The position numbers and the translations under genes are program-made. The notes beneath the pieces are model-generated. The model ran no database searches and had not been told where the DNA came from. It saw nothing but the letters and a program-made list of their open reading frames with translations. Of a stretch of DNA of 27,721 nt, positions 14,702 through 24,110 are shown piece by piece (position 1 is the first letter of the stretch; each line of letters opens with the position of its first letter). This DNA comes from Armatimonadota bacterium (GTDB lineage Bacteria > Armatimonadota > HRBIN16): the NCBI GenBank assembly GCA_028275265.1, contig JAPWUZ010000003.1:1-27721 (forward strand). The letters are read 5' to 3'.

Positions 14702-16861
14702 CTACGGCAGAAGCGACTGCAGCGTCTCGAAGGTGCCGTCGCGATATTTCACGATGGCGGCATCTCCCAAATCGGGAACGCCCAGATCCCGCGCTTCGCC
14801 GATATCGGCTATCTTGGTGCCGCTGGCGTTCTTAATGGTGCCGATTGGCGGCTGGTTACGTTCTCCAGCAATTTCCACTTTCATCCCCGACGGAGAATGG
14901 GTCATCGTGAAGGTCGCCGAGGCGGGATACACCCCGTCTACTTCGTTTGCTTCCAGCAGCATCTCCATGCTCGCCTGCATACTTTCTGCGCCATAGGTGA
15001 ACGTCGCGCTCACCGTGTCTTTTGGCGGCGAGGCATCCGGTCTGGTGGCAATGGTGATGTCCACTGCCGCAGGCTTGCCAATGGAGGGCGTCATGTTGCC
15101 GTTGATGCGTATCGTGCCCTTAGGGTAAGTGGACAGGCGATGCCCTGCCTGGGAAATCTGCCCGAAGGGCACGGGGTTATCCCATGTACCGCTGATTTCG
15201 CCGCTCAGCGTCAGCCGTTCGGAGGCAAAGTTCATCCTGCCGCTGAGCGTTTTGATGACGCCGCTGCCAACTCCGTTCACAGGGTCGCGGTACTCCTCGA
15301 AAGTTCCGCTCACCTGCGAGATGGTCAGGCTTATCTGCTTGTTGCTCTCGTCGCGACCGGTAACCTGCAGGGTGTTCACCGTGATGCTCCTGGGCGCGGT
15401 GCCGCCACCTTGCAGCTTCATGAACGGCACATCTACTCCCTGAAGGCTGAGCGAGAGCGGTCTGGCAGCGATTTGTGCCTGCAGGCTGGTGAGCCGAATG
15501 CGCTGGAGAGAGTCCTCCTGGCTGGAGTCCGGGTCGAAATCCACCCGCAGGTTGTTCACCTGCGCACTGCCGAACTGCGAGCTGAAGCTGCCGTTAAAGG
15601 TAGCGCTTGTCGCACGCGGACCGCTGGACATATCCATGCTCGCCAGCGTCAGTTGCAGCGTGCCATTGAAGGTGATGGGCTGGCTGAGTGCGCTATCCTG
15701 CAGGTTGATGGAGGCAGTCAGCTGCGCCGTGCGGTTCGTTTCGTTAATGGTGGGCGTCAGCGTTGCACTGTAGTTAACTCCGCTCTTGGTAGCCGTAATC
15801 TGGTACTTGCCTGCCGCCGGGTCAAAGTGGAAGGCTTCCATCACGTTGTCCACCACGACCGTCAGCACCAGCCCGTTCGATGGTCCCTCGACCTGAGAGG
15901 TTACCTTCCACGTCTTGTTGTTTGCGCTTGCTCCGACGTACTGCAGTTCATCGTGCCCGTAAGGGTCGCCCACCAGACGATACTCACCGGGGCCGTGGTC
16001 GTAGAGGCGGTCAATCATTCGCATCATGATCTCAAATCGCTTGCCAAACGCTTCGGCTGCGGACACCTGGGCGTCCACCGCATCTCTGGTCAAGTTCAGC
16101 GCGGTATTGATGGCCGTGCCCTCCATGCGCCCGTTCCCGACCACCGTGCCCATCATGTCGCGCATGGTCTGCATCATGCTGCGCGCCCTGTCCACATCGG
16201 GATCGCCAGTGGAACCCTTTAACGCGCCTTTGTGCTGTTGGATGACGTTTTGCACAGTGTCACGCAGTGTCGGGTCGGTCAAGCCACCGCCTATCTGGGA
16301 GGACAACACGGAGGAGAGATCGCCGTCCCACGATCCCAGCCGCTCGCGGATACGCTCTACGACGGTAGCCACCCCTCCGGCCGACAGGTCGCTCAGCCCC
16401 TCCTGCTCGCGGATGCGCGCTATTTCCTCGAAAGCGAAGGTGGTCACATGGTCCAGGTTGACGTTGCTTCTTCCCTCCGCAGGCATGTCGGGACTGACGG
16501 TTGCCACCCGCACCACCTTGTCGCCGACCTGTTTGGTAGCAACCACCACGATATCCTTGCCAGCAGTGGTCTCCGGAAGCGTCAGCACATAGTGCCCGCT
16601 GGAGTCGGTGGTACCCTGCGCAATCGCGTTCGTGAAGTCGGGCCAGATGTACGCCTTGACGGTAGCGTTTGCCAGCGGGGTTCCGCCTCCCACCTGCCGC
16701 GTGGTGCCTCCGGGCACCAGCACGTCACCGCTCAGGGTCAGCAGGCTTCCGCCTCCCCCTCCTCCACCGCCGCAGCCGAACAGTGACAGTGCGGCAAGTG
16801 CAGCAAGGCACACTCCCCACCACGCAAGGGAAACCCTGTGTTGCCGTAACGAGAATCTCAT
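14702..16861 (-). CDS. Large lipoprotein with poly-glycine linker and carboxypeptidase-regulatory-like domain
   Basis: 719 residues; the ATG at 16861 follows GGAGG at 9 bases. The signal peptide ends in the lipobox LFGC (Cys30), and the lipidated cysteine is followed directly by eight glycines, a flexible tether. Residues about 40-125 look like a carboxypeptidase-regulatory/SdrD B-like beta-sandwich (GTPLANATVKAY, then GTTDSSGHYVLTLPETTAG). The middle part (about 130-260) is helical. The remaining 400 residues are beta-rich, with repeated statements such as GNSF/GTLQLTLAS and SGRMNFASERLTLSGEISG that suggest a long beta-solenoid or barrel-like sheet. It should be anchored in the outer membrane or periplasm. 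Specific role unknown. A strong promoter lies upstream, and the beta-barrel gene follows 47 bases behind. Confidence 0.78.
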   Translation of the reverse strand: MRFSLRQHRVSLAWWGVCLAALAALSLFGCGGGGGGGGSLLTLSGDVLVPGGTTRQVGGGTPLANATVKAYIWPDFTNAIAQGTTDSSGHYVLTLPETTAGKDIVVVATKQVGDKVVRVATVSPDMPAEGRSNVNLDHVTTFAFEEIARIREQEGLSDLSAGGVATVVERIRERLGSWDGDLSSVLSSQIGGGLTDPTLRDTVQNVIQQHKGALKGSTGDPDVDRARSMMQTMRDMMGTVVGNGRMEGTAINTALNLTRDAVDAQVSAAEAFGKRFEIMMRMIDRLYDHGPGEYRLVGDPYGHDELQYVGASANNKTWKVTSQVEGPSNGLVLTVVVDNVMEAFHFDPAAGKYQITATKSGVNYSATLTPTINETNRTAQLTASINLQDSALSQPITFNGTLQLTLASMDMSSGPRATSATFNGSFSSQFGSAQVNNLRVDFDPDSSQEDSLQRIRLTSLQAQIAARPLSLSLQGVDVPFMKLQGGGTAPRSITVNTLQVTGRDESNKQISLTISQVSGTFEEYRDPVNGVGSGVIKTLSGRMNFASERLTLSGEISGTWDNPVPFGQISQAGHRLSTYPKGTIRINGNMTPSIGKPAAVDITIATRPDASPPKDTVSATFTYGAESMQASMEMLLEANEVDGVYPASATFTMTHSPSGMKVEIAGERNQPPIGTIKNASGTKIADIGEARDLGVPDLGDAAIVKYRDGTFETLQSLLP

Positions 16862-16919
16862 GCTCGCAAACCTCCTTCTTTCAGAGCCGCACGTGCTCCG
16901 TAAGTATTCCCACTATCCT

Positions 16920-16948
16920 ATTATAGGAACCTGTGTCGGATTTCACAA
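16920..16948 (-). promoter_or_regulatory. Sigma-70 promoter of the lipoprotein operon
   Basis: Read on the - strand, TTGTGA (16943-16948) and a perfect TATAAT (16920-16925) are spaced by 17 bases. The start codon is about 58 bases downstream. The only other promoter-like sequence in this gap points the opposite way. Confidence 0.72.
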
Positions 16949-16959
16949 GGGGAGAATGT

Positions 16960-16988
16960 TTGCCAAGAAATCGCAAAAGTGGTATCCT
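16960..16988 (+). promoter_or_regulatory. Sigma-70 promoter of the MFS-AAA-M60 operon
   Basis: TTGCCA (16960-16965) and TATCCT (16983-16988) are spaced by 17 bases, followed after about 22 bases by AGGAGG (17011-17016). It stands back-to-back with the lipoprotein promoter, 12 bases apart. It also argues against an in-frame ATG at 16956, upstream of this promoter, as the MFS start. Confidence 0.55.
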
Positions 16989-17021
16989 TTTGGTGCATCA
17001 CAGTGGCGCAAGGAGGCAGTG

Positions 17022-18224
17022 TTGTTACGGGCGAAGGTTAGTATTGCGGGGTACTACTTTCTGTTGTTCGCGGCGGTGGCGTTCACCCACCCCTTCTTTC
17101 CGGTATTCTTGCGAGAGCGCGGCTTCTCCTATGGACAGGTGGGAGCCGTGTTGTCGGTGTTTTCGCTGACCGGCGCGGTAGCAAGCATTTTGCTGGGCTG
17201 GCGTTCGGACCAGGCACGCCGTCGTCGCCGCTATATCATCGGCACAATGCTGGTGGGGGCAGCCGGATATGTGCTTTTTCCTTACGTGCACTCCTTCGGC
17301 GTTGCGTTGTTGCTGGCAGCGGTCATTGGCGGGTGCATCATGTCCAGCCAGTCGGTGATGATGGCGCTGGTGGTCGACCTGTTTCGGCATCAGGGCACCG
17401 CGGGGTCGTTCGGGCAGCTGCGTGTGTTCGGCACCATTGGCTACCTGCTGGTGCTGCTGACGCTGGTGCTCTGGCAGAACTCTCCCTTGCTCGAGCCGTC
17501 GCGGATGTTCAGCAGCGTGGCGCTGCTGCTTGCACTCTCTGCGCTGGTGGTACTGCTGGCTCCGGAAAACCCGGAGGAGGTGGAGGAGTCCGCGCACCTC
17601 ACCGTGAACGAAGTGGTCTACCTGCTGCACCGGCGTGACATCGCGCTGTACATCGTGGCACATTTCTGCTTTGTGGGCGCGCTGATGACCGCAACCGCCA
17701 ACTTGAGCCTCTACCTGCAATGGATGCAGGCGTCGAAGCCTTTCATCAGCCTCGCCTACATGACCAGCGCGCTGTTCGAGATGCCGTTCATGATAGCCAT
17801 GGGCAAACTGTCTGACCGCATCGGGCGCACGCGCGTGCTGGCAATCGCCTTCATCGCCCTGCCGGTTCGGTTGCTGCTACTGACGCTCTTCCGCGCACCG
17901 GTACCCGTTCTGTTGACTCAGACCATGCATGGGCTGACTTTCAGTATCATCACAGCGGTTTCGATGGCGTTCATCGCAGACCGCGTGGAGCCTCGCCTGC
18001 GGGCAAGTGGACAGGGTTTACTCATGGCAGCGGCATCACTCGCTTCGGCAACCATGCCCGTGGTGGCGGGTTTGATCGCCGATGCCTGGGGATTGCCCGC
18101 ACTGTACGGCACACTGCTTGCTCTATCGCTGATCGGCGCAGGCGTTTTCTTCACACTGGCGCGGCAGACAGCTCCTGCTGAGGCGAGTATGCGGGTCGCC
18201 GCGCAAACAGGAGGTCAGGCATGA
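17022..18224 (+). CDS. Major facilitator superfamily transporter
   Basis: 400 residues from a TTG at 17022, which lies 5 bases after AGGAGG; a GTG at 17019 and an ATG at 16956 are in frame but either too close to the site or ahead of the promoter. The protein has about 12 hydrophobic helices. Helix 1 (VSIAGYYFLLFAAVAFTHPF) leads to the loop 2-3 basic signature GWRSDQARRRRR typical of MFS motif A, with its counterpart GKLSDRIGRTRV in the second half. The overall pattern resembles the MFS_1-like/LacY-type branch (FFPVFLRERGFS, FGQLRVFGTIGYLL). The substrate cannot be told. It ends in an ATGA overlap with the AAA+ ATPase gene. Confidence 0.88.
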   Translation: MLRAKVSIAGYYFLLFAAVAFTHPFFPVFLRERGFSYGQVGAVLSVFSLTGAVASILLGWRSDQARRRRRYIIGTMLVGAAGYVLFPYVHSFGVALLLAAVIGGCIMSSQSVMMALVVDLFRHQGTAGSFGQLRVFGTIGYLLVLLTLVLWQNSPLLEPSRMFSSVALLLALSALVVLLAPENPEEVEESAHLTVNEVVYLLHRRDIALYIVAHFCFVGALMTATANLSLYLQWMQASKPFISLAYMTSALFEMPFMIAMGKLSDRIGRTRVLAIAFIALPVRLLLLTLFRAPVPVLLTQTMHGLTFSIITAVSMAFIADRVEPRLRASGQGLLMAAASLASATMPVVAGLIADAWGLPALYGTLLALSLIGAGVFFTLARQTAPAEASMRVAAQTGGQA

Positions 18225-19822
18225 ACAACTCTTTCCGCCAAGAGCTGGAAACATTGATCCGCGCGCGCTATCCGATTGTATATCTTATCTCATCCGAAGA
18301 ACAGCGTGTGGAAGAGGAGCTGCGCAGTGTCACCGCTCGGCTGAATAAGCGATTGTATACCTGGAGCCTGACCAGCGGGCTGGTAGAGCATCCGGGTCAA
18401 ACCGACACCACCACCCTGCGACCGATAGAGGTGCTCCTCAGCATCGAGCGGTTGCCCCAGCACTCTGTGGTGCTGCTCAAGGATTTTCATACTGCGCTGA
18501 ACGACAGCGTGGTGAAACGCCGACTGCGCGACCTGAGCCTCGCCCTGCGCCGGACCTATACCTCTATCTTTATCCTCGCCCCTGTGCTGGTGCTGCCGCC
18601 GGAACTGGAGAAAGAGATAACGGTGATCGATGTGCCCCTGCCCACTGTGGAGGAGATTGGCGAGATGCTGGACCGCGTGATTGAGACGGTGCGGGACAAT
18701 CCGAATGTAGACGTTTCGCTCACCCCTGAACAGCGCGAGATGTTGCTGAAGGCAGCGACGGGGTTGACCCTGATGGAGGCGGAGAACGTGTTCGCCCGCT
18801 CGCTGGTGCAAAAGCGGCGGCTGGACGTGGAGGTGGTGCTGTGGGAGAAGGAACAGATTATCCGCAAGTCGGGCATTCTGGAGTACTATCGCGCGACGGA
18901 AGCCTTCGAGAACGTGGGCGGTCTGGATTTGCTGAAGGACTGGATTCGCAAGCGCACCCGCGCCTTCACCGACGAAGCGCAACGATTCGGGCTGCCCGCT
19001 CCAAAGGGGGTGTTGCTGATTGGTGTGCAGGGATGCGGAAAGAGCCTGGCGGCGCGGGCTATCGGCTCACTCTGGAAGCTGCCCGTGCTGCGGATGGACG
19101 TGGGACGCATCTTTGCCGGTCTGGTGGGTGCGTCAGAGGAGAACATGCGCCGAGCCATTCGCACAGCCGAATCGGTCGCACCTGCCGTGCTGTGGATCGA
19201 CGAACTGGAGAAAGGCTTCGCCGGTTCGCAATCCTCTGGCTTTTCAGATGGCGGCACCACCGCCCGCGTGTTTGCCTCGTTCCTCACCTGGCTGCAGGAG
19301 AAGCAATCGCCGGTGTTCGTGGTGGCTACCGCCAACGACGTGAGCGCGTTGCCCCCGGAGCTGCTGCGCAAAGGACGCTTCGACGAGATTTTCTTCATTG
19401 ACCTGCCCAGTCAGAAAGAGCGCGAGGAGATTTTCACCATCCACCTGCGCAAGCGTGGACGCGACCCCAAAAAGTTCGACGTGCCTGTGCTTGCCCGCGC
19501 CGCCGAGGGCTTCAGCGGGGCAGAGATCGAGCAGGTGATTATCTCCGCGCTGTACGATGCTTTCCATAGGGGCAAGGAGCTGGACGACGAGACCATCCTG
19601 CAGGAGATTCGGCGCACGGTGCCCCTGTCGCGCACGATGCGCGAGCACATCGCTGCCTTACGGATGTGGGCTGCCGACCGCGCGCGTCCCGCCTCATCGC
19701 CGCCCGACACTGCGGCTTCCTCCACAGTGCCGGCAGAAGCTCCCGCTGCGGTACCCGCAACAGCCCGTCGGCGTCGCACATCCACTATCTCGCCGCGTAA
19801 AACACCTGAGGACAAAAGGTAA
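18221..19822 (+). CDS. AAA+ ATPase of the Ycf46 type
   Basis: 533 residues; the ATG overlaps the MFS stop (18221-18224), behind AGGAGGTCAGGC. Residues 1-225 resemble the non-catalytic N-terminal part of Ycf46-like proteins ([23 protein letters not shown]). The AAA+ core has Walker A GVQGCGKS (268-275), Walker [10 protein letters not shown] (Asp327, Glu328), sensor 1 region VVATANDV and an arginine finger motif [10 protein letters not shown], followed by a lid domain ([10 protein letters not shown]). The last 45 residues are a Pro/Ala/Ser-rich disordered tail ending in basic residues. Members are soluble ATP-driven remodelling proteins, with roles described mainly in photosynthetic organisms. 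Its coupling with a transporter and an exported peptidase does not show the target. Confidence 0.9.
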   Translation: MNNSFRQELETLIRARYPIVYLISSEEQRVEEELRSVTARLNKRLYTWSLTSGLVEHPGQTDTTTLRPIEVLLSIERLPQHSVVLLKDFHTALNDSVVKRRLRDLSLALRRTYTSIFILAPVLVLPPELEKEITVIDVPLPTVEEIGEMLDRVIETVRDNPNVDVSLTPEQREMLLKAATGLTLMEAENVFARSLVQKRRLDVEVVLWEKEQIIRKSGILEYYRATEAFENVGGLDLLKDWIRKRTRAFTDEAQRFGLPAPKGVLLIGVQGCGKSLAARAIGSLWKLPVLRMDVGRIFAGLVGASEENMRRAIRTAESVAPAVLWIDELEKGFAGSQSSGFSDGGTTARVFASFLTWLQEKQSPVFVVATANDVSALPPELLRKGRFDEIFFIDLPSQKEREEIFTIHLRKRGRDPKKFDVPVLARAAEGFSGAEIEQVIISALYDAFHRGKELDDETILQEIRRTVPLSRTMREHIAALRMWAADRARPASSPPDTAASSTVPAEAPAAVPATARRRRTSTISPRKTPEDKR

Positions 19823-19828
19823 GGAAGT

Positions 19829-22045
19829 ATGACACGGAGTCGGACTTTGCTCTTGCTGTGCGCTACCGCTCTGGTCAGGTGCGTAACCGGCGCGCCTGCC
19901 GAGGAGGTTCGCTCTGACCTGTTGCAGGGGGTGACGGAGATTGCCGCGCCCGGTATCCCCGGGCCGATGGTCATTACTTCGCCGAACGCGATACCGGTAG
20001 TGTGTGCTCGAGCCGGCGAAGCGGTTTTCGAGCCGGTTGTCGTGGCAGCGCAATGGGGGAAGGCGCGCGTCGTGGCGCTGGGTCACCCCGGTTACTTCGG
20101 CGCGGAAGCACTCCGCACCGCCGACACCGGTAAGATGATTCTGAACGCCGCGCGCTGGCTGAGCGGAGGCAAGTCAGATGCCGCAGTCGGCGTGTATCGC
20201 CAACCGGAGCTGCTTGGGTTTCTGCAGGAGCATGGCGTGCGCGCTTTGTCGCTCGACGGAGCCGACTGGACGAAGAGACTGCGAACCATTGACATCCTGT
20301 GCTGTTCGCCGGCGTCCCTGGACAGGCGCGAGATAGAAACCGTACGAGCCTGGGCGCGACGCGGCAAAGGCTTGCTCCTGGCAGATTTGGGATGGGGCTG
20401 GCTACAGCTGAACCCGGGCAAGCAAATCACCGACCACCACGGCAATCTGCTACTGGCAGATGCAGGCGTCTACTGGGCAGACGGTTACCTGTCTACTACC
20501 GCACCGCGGGGATATCGTGCCGACATCACCCCACCAGCGGAGTGTCACGCGTTGGTCGCCTTGCAAACACTGAGGCAATCCCCTTCCTCTTCCGACCCTA
20601 CAGTGCAGAAACGGCTACTTCAGGCGGAGTGGACACTGGAACAAGCGTTGCGCACGGTTCCTTCCTCGCAAAAGCGTTTTCTCTCCGAATTGCAGAGAGC
20701 CTGTGCGCGGGTACCCCAGCAGCTGATGTCCCTGAGCAAGCCCGTTACGCAGGCGGAGCCGCTAGCCCGCCTTGCCATCGCAGTACAGACGGAGCAGATA
20801 AAGCGCCTGCCGCCAGAAAAGGTGAAAGCCCATCCCTCTGCGCAGACTTTTCCGGGTGCCGTTCCTCCGGACGCGCCCAGAGTGGAACGCACCATCTCCA
20901 TTGATACGCGCATCCCCCGCTGGCACAGCACCGGTTTATACGCCGCCCCCGGTGAAGTCATCACTGTGGAGATACCTCCATCTGCTGCAGACAATGGGCT
21001 TTCGGTCCGCATCGGTGTGCATACCGATACGCTCTGGCACCTACCAAAGTGGGAACGCGCTCCCGAAATCAGTTTCAGCTTCCCGCTGAAATCGGCAATT
21101 ACTCGCGCCGCGAGCGCGTTCGGCGGCACCATTGTGATAGAAGTACCCGAAGGATGTTCGCCCGGCAGGATAACAGCCACCATTCGCGGCGCAGTGGAAG
21201 CCCCCTATTTCGTGCAGGGCAAGACCAGCGTGGACGAGTGGAAACACTCTATCCGCTATGCTCCAGCGCCCTGGGCAGAGCTGCAGGGCAAGCGCGTGAT
21301 ACTCAGCGTGCCGTCGCGCGTGGTACGCACCCTGGATGACCCCGAAAGCGTGCTGGCGTTCTGGGACGCGGTCGTCGATGCCTGCGCCGATTTAGCGGGC
21401 ATCCCTGCAGAACGCCCCTTCCCCGAACGCTACGTCTGTGACAGGCAGATTTCCGCAGGCTACATGCACTCCGGCTATCCCATCATGACATGGATGGACG
21501 TGGCGGAGCTGGTGGTTGACCTGCCGCGTCTGCGTCGGGAAGGCTCGTGGGGGCATTTCCATGAAATGGGGCACAACCACCAGAGCCCCGACTGGACCTT
21601 TGAGGGCACCGGTGAGGTAACGGTGAACCTCTTCTCCATGTACATCTACCATAAAGTGCTGGAGCAGCCGTTTGACCAGGGTCACCCTGCCATTCGCGAC
21701 CGCCAGAAGCGGTTACAGCGTGTGAAAGAATACCTGGCGCGTGGCGCGCGCTTTGAGGAATGGAAAAACGACCCGTTCCTCGCGTTGACCATGTACATCC
21801 AGGTCATCGAGGCTTTCGGCTGGGAACCGATAAAACAGGTTATCGCGGAATACAGGCAGCTGCCGGCTCAGGAGCGTCCGCACACGGACGACCAAAAACG
21901 CGACCAGTGGATGATACGCCTGTCGCGTGCGGTAGGGAGAAACCTTGCGCCGTTCTTTGACCTGTGGGGAGTGCCCATTTCGCAACAGGCGCGAGATGCG
22001 GTTCAACACCTCCCTGTGTGGTTACCGCCGGAGCTGCAGGGCTGA
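19829..22045 (+). CDS. Exported M60-type (enhancin-like) metallopeptidase
   Basis: 738 residues; the ATG at 19829 is preceded by AAGGAAG and lies 6 bases after the AAA+ gene, so it is probably the last gene of the operon. A signal peptide covers residues 1-24 (LLLLCATALVRCVTGAPA). Residues about 45-220 look like the glutamine-amidotransferase-like segment found before M60 domains (VVALGHPGYFG, GKGLLLADLGWGW). Residues about 360-720 are the M60 peptidase, with zinc motif HEMGH (578-582) and downstream Glu (GTGEV, Glu596), fitting HExxH-x(8-28)-E. M60 enzymes cut mucin-like glycoproteins or similar targets outside the cell; the natural substrate in this organism is unknown. Confidence 0.87.
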   Translation: MTRSRTLLLLCATALVRCVTGAPAEEVRSDLLQGVTEIAAPGIPGPMVITSPNAIPVVCARAGEAVFEPVVVAAQWGKARVVALGHPGYFGAEALRTADTGKMILNAARWLSGGKSDAAVGVYRQPELLGFLQEHGVRALSLDGADWTKRLRTIDILCCSPASLDRREIETVRAWARRGKGLLLADLGWGWLQLNPGKQITDHHGNLLLADAGVYWADGYLSTTAPRGYRADITPPAECHALVALQTLRQSPSSSDPTVQKRLLQAEWTLEQALRTVPSSQKRFLSELQRACARVPQQLMSLSKPVTQAEPLARLAIAVQTEQIKRLPPEKVKAHPSAQTFPGAVPPDAPRVERTISIDTRIPRWHSTGLYAAPGEVITVEIPPSAADNGLSVRIGVHTDTLWHLPKWERAPEISFSFPLKSAITRAASAFGGTIVIEVPEGCSPGRITATIRGAVEAPYFVQGKTSVDEWKHSIRYAPAPWAELQGKRVILSVPSRVVRTLDDPESVLAFWDAVVDACADLAGIPAERPFPERYVCDRQISAGYMHSGYPIMTWMDVAELVVDLPRLRREGSWGHFHEMGHNHQSPDWTFEGTGEVTVNLFSMYIYHKVLEQPFDQGHPAIRDRQKRLQRVKEYLARGARFEEWKNDPFLALTMYIQVIEAFGWEPIKQVIAEYRQLPAQERPHTDDQKRDQWMIRLSRAVGRNLAPFFDLWGVPISQQARDAVQHLPVWLPPELQG

Positions 22046-22090
22046 TACGTGGACTGCGGCTCGGCGGAAGCCTCGCCCTGCAGCTCCGGC
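22027..22090. terminator. 16-bp perfect inverted repeat between convergent genes
   Basis: GCCGGAGCTGCAGGGC (22027-22042) and its exact complement GCCCTGCAGCTCCGGC (22075-22090) are separated by 32 bases holding a smaller GGCT/AGCC hairpin. The left arm lies in the last codons of the M60 gene. The pair would form a very stable stem and probably stops transcription from both directions; there is no T-run on either strand. Confidence 0.65.
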
Positions 22091-22127
22091 ATGCTCCTAT
22101 CAGGCGCCGCTACTATTTCGATACTCG

Positions 22128-22871
22128 CTAGCCCTCGTCGTAGCCTTTCAGCGGCCGATACCAGATGTTGCGGTAACGCACCAGGTCGCCGTGGTCCTGC
22201 AGGCGAAGGGGGCCCACCGGCGGATGTGGCGTGTAGGAGGGCAGGACGCGATGCTGTGTCGCCCCCATCAGCTCGGTGGCATGATGTACCACCACGCCGT
22301 TGTGCAACACGGTGACTATCGCCGGACGGACCAGTTTCTCCCCCTCGAATCGTGGGGCGAGCCAGATGATGTCATAGGTCTGCCACTCGCCCGGCTTGCG
22401 GCAGGCGTTTACCAGTGGCGGATACTGCCCGTAAATGGCAGCGGTGGTGCCGTCGGGATAGGTGATGTTGTCGTAGCAGTCCAGCACCTGGATCTCATAG
22501 CGTCCCATCAGGAACACGCCGCTGTTGCCACGCCCCTGCCCCTCTCCCTTCACGACCGCAGGTGCAGCCCATTCGATATGCAGCTGGCAGTCGCCGAAAT
22601 GCTCCTTCGTCTGGATATCGCCCGTGCCCGGCACCACCTCCATATAGCCGTTCTCCACCTTCCACCGCGCCTCACCGCCACTCACCGACTCCCAGCCAGC
22701 AAGGCTGGTACCGTCAAACAGCATCACGGCATCCGAAGGTGGCTCGCCGGGTCGCTCCTGAGTGCTGCAGGTGCCGGGTGTGACCACACGCGGCTGCGGG
22801 CGGTTGCCGTCATGCACGCGCCACCGGGTACCCGGCAAGAACGGGGTATCGTCATAACCAATCTGTGCCAT
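22128..22871 (-). CDS. DUF1080 (3-keto-disaccharide hydrolase-like) protein
   Basis: 247 residues from the ATG at 22871, which follows AAGGAGGAATCGCT; the open frame continues to 22964 but without a ribosome site. No signal peptide is seen. The DUF1080 concanavalin-like beta sandwich covers residues about 48-245: [12 protein letters not shown], then [13 protein letters not shown], the hallmark [17 protein letters not shown], then [13 protein letters not shown] and [19 protein letters not shown]. Family members bind or cleave glycans, and some hydrolyse 3-keto-glycosides. No catalytic residue can be assigned with confidence. It stands alone, with no sugar-oxidation genes beside it. It is convergent with the M60 gene and divergent from the NurA-like gene. 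Confidence 0.88.
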   Translation of the reverse strand: MAQIGYDDTPFLPGTRWRVHDGNRPQPRVVTPGTCSTQERPGEPPSDAVMLFDGTSLAGWESVSGGEARWKVENGYMEVVPGTGDIQTKEHFGDCQLHIEWAAPAVVKGEGQGRGNSGVFLMGRYEIQVLDCYDNITYPDGTTAAIYGQYPPLVNACRKPGEWQTYDIIWLAPRFEGEKLVRPAIVTVLHNGVVVHHATELMGATQHRVLPSYTPHPPVGPLRLQDHGDLVRYRNIWYRPLKGYDEG

Positions 22872-23075
22872 AGCGATTCCTCCTTGCTCTGGTGTATACT
22901 CATTACACGGCATCTGTGTATCCTCCTGCCGTGAGGGTAGCGTGGTTTGCACGCAGGATGTCACTCAAAAATATGCGTTTTTATGGCAAGAAAAATGAAA
23001 CATTTTGGCACTTGCTGCGTCTATGTAGTCGACAGGGCGCAGCAGAGACACGCTTCGCGACGAGGTGAAACTGCG

Positions 23076-24107
23076 ATGGTATCGCCTACAACCACCCTGC
23101 AACGCTTACGCCTTTATCTCCGGCAAAACCAGTCTCGCCTGCGAGCGGCACCCACGCAGGCGGAACAGCTGGATATGCTTGCGCAGGCGCAGCAGTCGCC
23201 TGATGACTACTCTGTCGCAAGCCTCAGGGTGGTTGAGCACGCCGAGATGCGGGCGGTACCCGTGTGCCCTGTGCCCCAGCCGAATGCTCTCAAACACTTT
23301 CTGGACGGCATCCAGCGACAGCGCATCCTCTATTACGATGGCGTGGTGCCGGTGTTTTACGCCTACCTGTCGGCGGTGGTGCGCTCGCGGGTAGATAGAA
23401 AGATGTGCTGCCTGCCGCAAACCGCCTCCCTGATGCAACGCGACGCCCTGTATGCCCCTCTGCGTTACGTGGATGCTCAGGGATTGCGCCAGCAGGGTAT
23501 CCCTCTACGCGACCTAGAAGTGGGCGAACCGCTGCCTCCGCACCCTGCGCTGATTCAGCTTGCCGCCAACCGCATCTCCAACGACCGCGAGATACTGGAA
23601 CGCGAGCTGGCTGAGCGGTGGATTGACTGGCTGAGCGAACAGAGTTCGGAAGACTGGCTGGTGGTGGACGGCGCCATCGCGGAACTTGTTCGGATAATCC
23701 CCAGTGCGAAGGTCATCGGACTGGCAAAGACGAGTGTGGGCGTGGAACGCGCGCTGAGTCCGGAACAGATGCGGGTCGTGTACGGTTTGCGCAAGGCAGA
23801 ACGCAGCAGCGTGTTTGCAGTAGCGCGCCCCGGGCAGGCGACGGTCTACTCGTGGTTTCTGCGCCTGCATGACCCCACGAAAGGAAGCTTGCTTTACGGG
23901 CTGCTGCGCGTGGAGACACCTGTTGATGAAGGCATTCTGTCACACGTGGATACGCTCTCGGCGTGGATTCTGGAAGACCGCGTGCCTTTAGCCGTACCGG
24001 ACACGCGCTACGATCGCCTGCTCTACCCCATGCGGGATTGCGAGCAGTACCTGCGTGCGCACGCCCCCAGCGTGGCGCAACTGGAAGCGCTGGCGCAGCT
24101 GGTGTAG
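23076..24107 (+). CDS. NurA-domain-like nuclease
   Basis: 343 residues; the ATG at 23076 follows CGAGGTG, and upstream frame extension has no ribosome site. The call rests on two spaced acidic motifs of the NurA type: LYYDGVV (Asp88) and WLVVDGAIAEL (Asp198). The second is followed by the VIGLAKTS segment (Lys218) usual after the second NurA motif. The downstream HerA-like ATPase supports it. NurA is a 5'-3' exonuclease that works with HerA at broken DNA ends in archaea; some bacteria carry the pair. Overall identity to characterised NurA would be low, so this is a motif-based call. The C-terminus ends 4 bases from the end of a Uma2 remnant on the other strand. Confidence 0.66.
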   Translation: MVSPTTTLQRLRLYLRQNQSRLRAAPTQAEQLDMLAQAQQSPDDYSVASLRVVEHAEMRAVPVCPVPQPNALKHFLDGIQRQRILYYDGVVPVFYAYLSAVVRSRVDRKMCCLPQTASLMQRDALYAPLRYVDAQGLRQQGIPLRDLEVGEPLPPHPALIQLAANRISNDREILERELAERWIDWLSEQSSEDWLVVDGAIAELVRIIPSAKVIGLAKTSVGVERALSPEQMRVVYGLRKAERSSVFAVARPGQATVYSWFLRLHDPTKGSLLYGLLRVETPVDEGILSHVDTLSAWILEDRVPLAVPDTRYDRLLYPMRDCEQYLRAHAPSVAQLEALAQLV

Positions 24108-24110
24108 TCC

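Noticed and set aside
14468..16222. 584-residue open frame on the + strand opposite the lipoprotein gene
   Set aside because: It has no domain or ribosome site and mirrors codons of the lipoprotein; the opposite frame has a signal peptide and lipobox.
21945..22934. 329-residue open frame on the + strand opposite the DUF1080 gene
   Set aside because: The DUF1080 motifs are on the - strand, and the frame runs through the 16-bp inverted repeat.
23000..23020. TTTTGGCACTTGCTGCGTC before the NurA-like gene as a third sigma-54 promoter
   Set aside because: The spacing from GG to GC is 8, not 10; at 10 the dinucleotide is GT, so the strict geometry fails.
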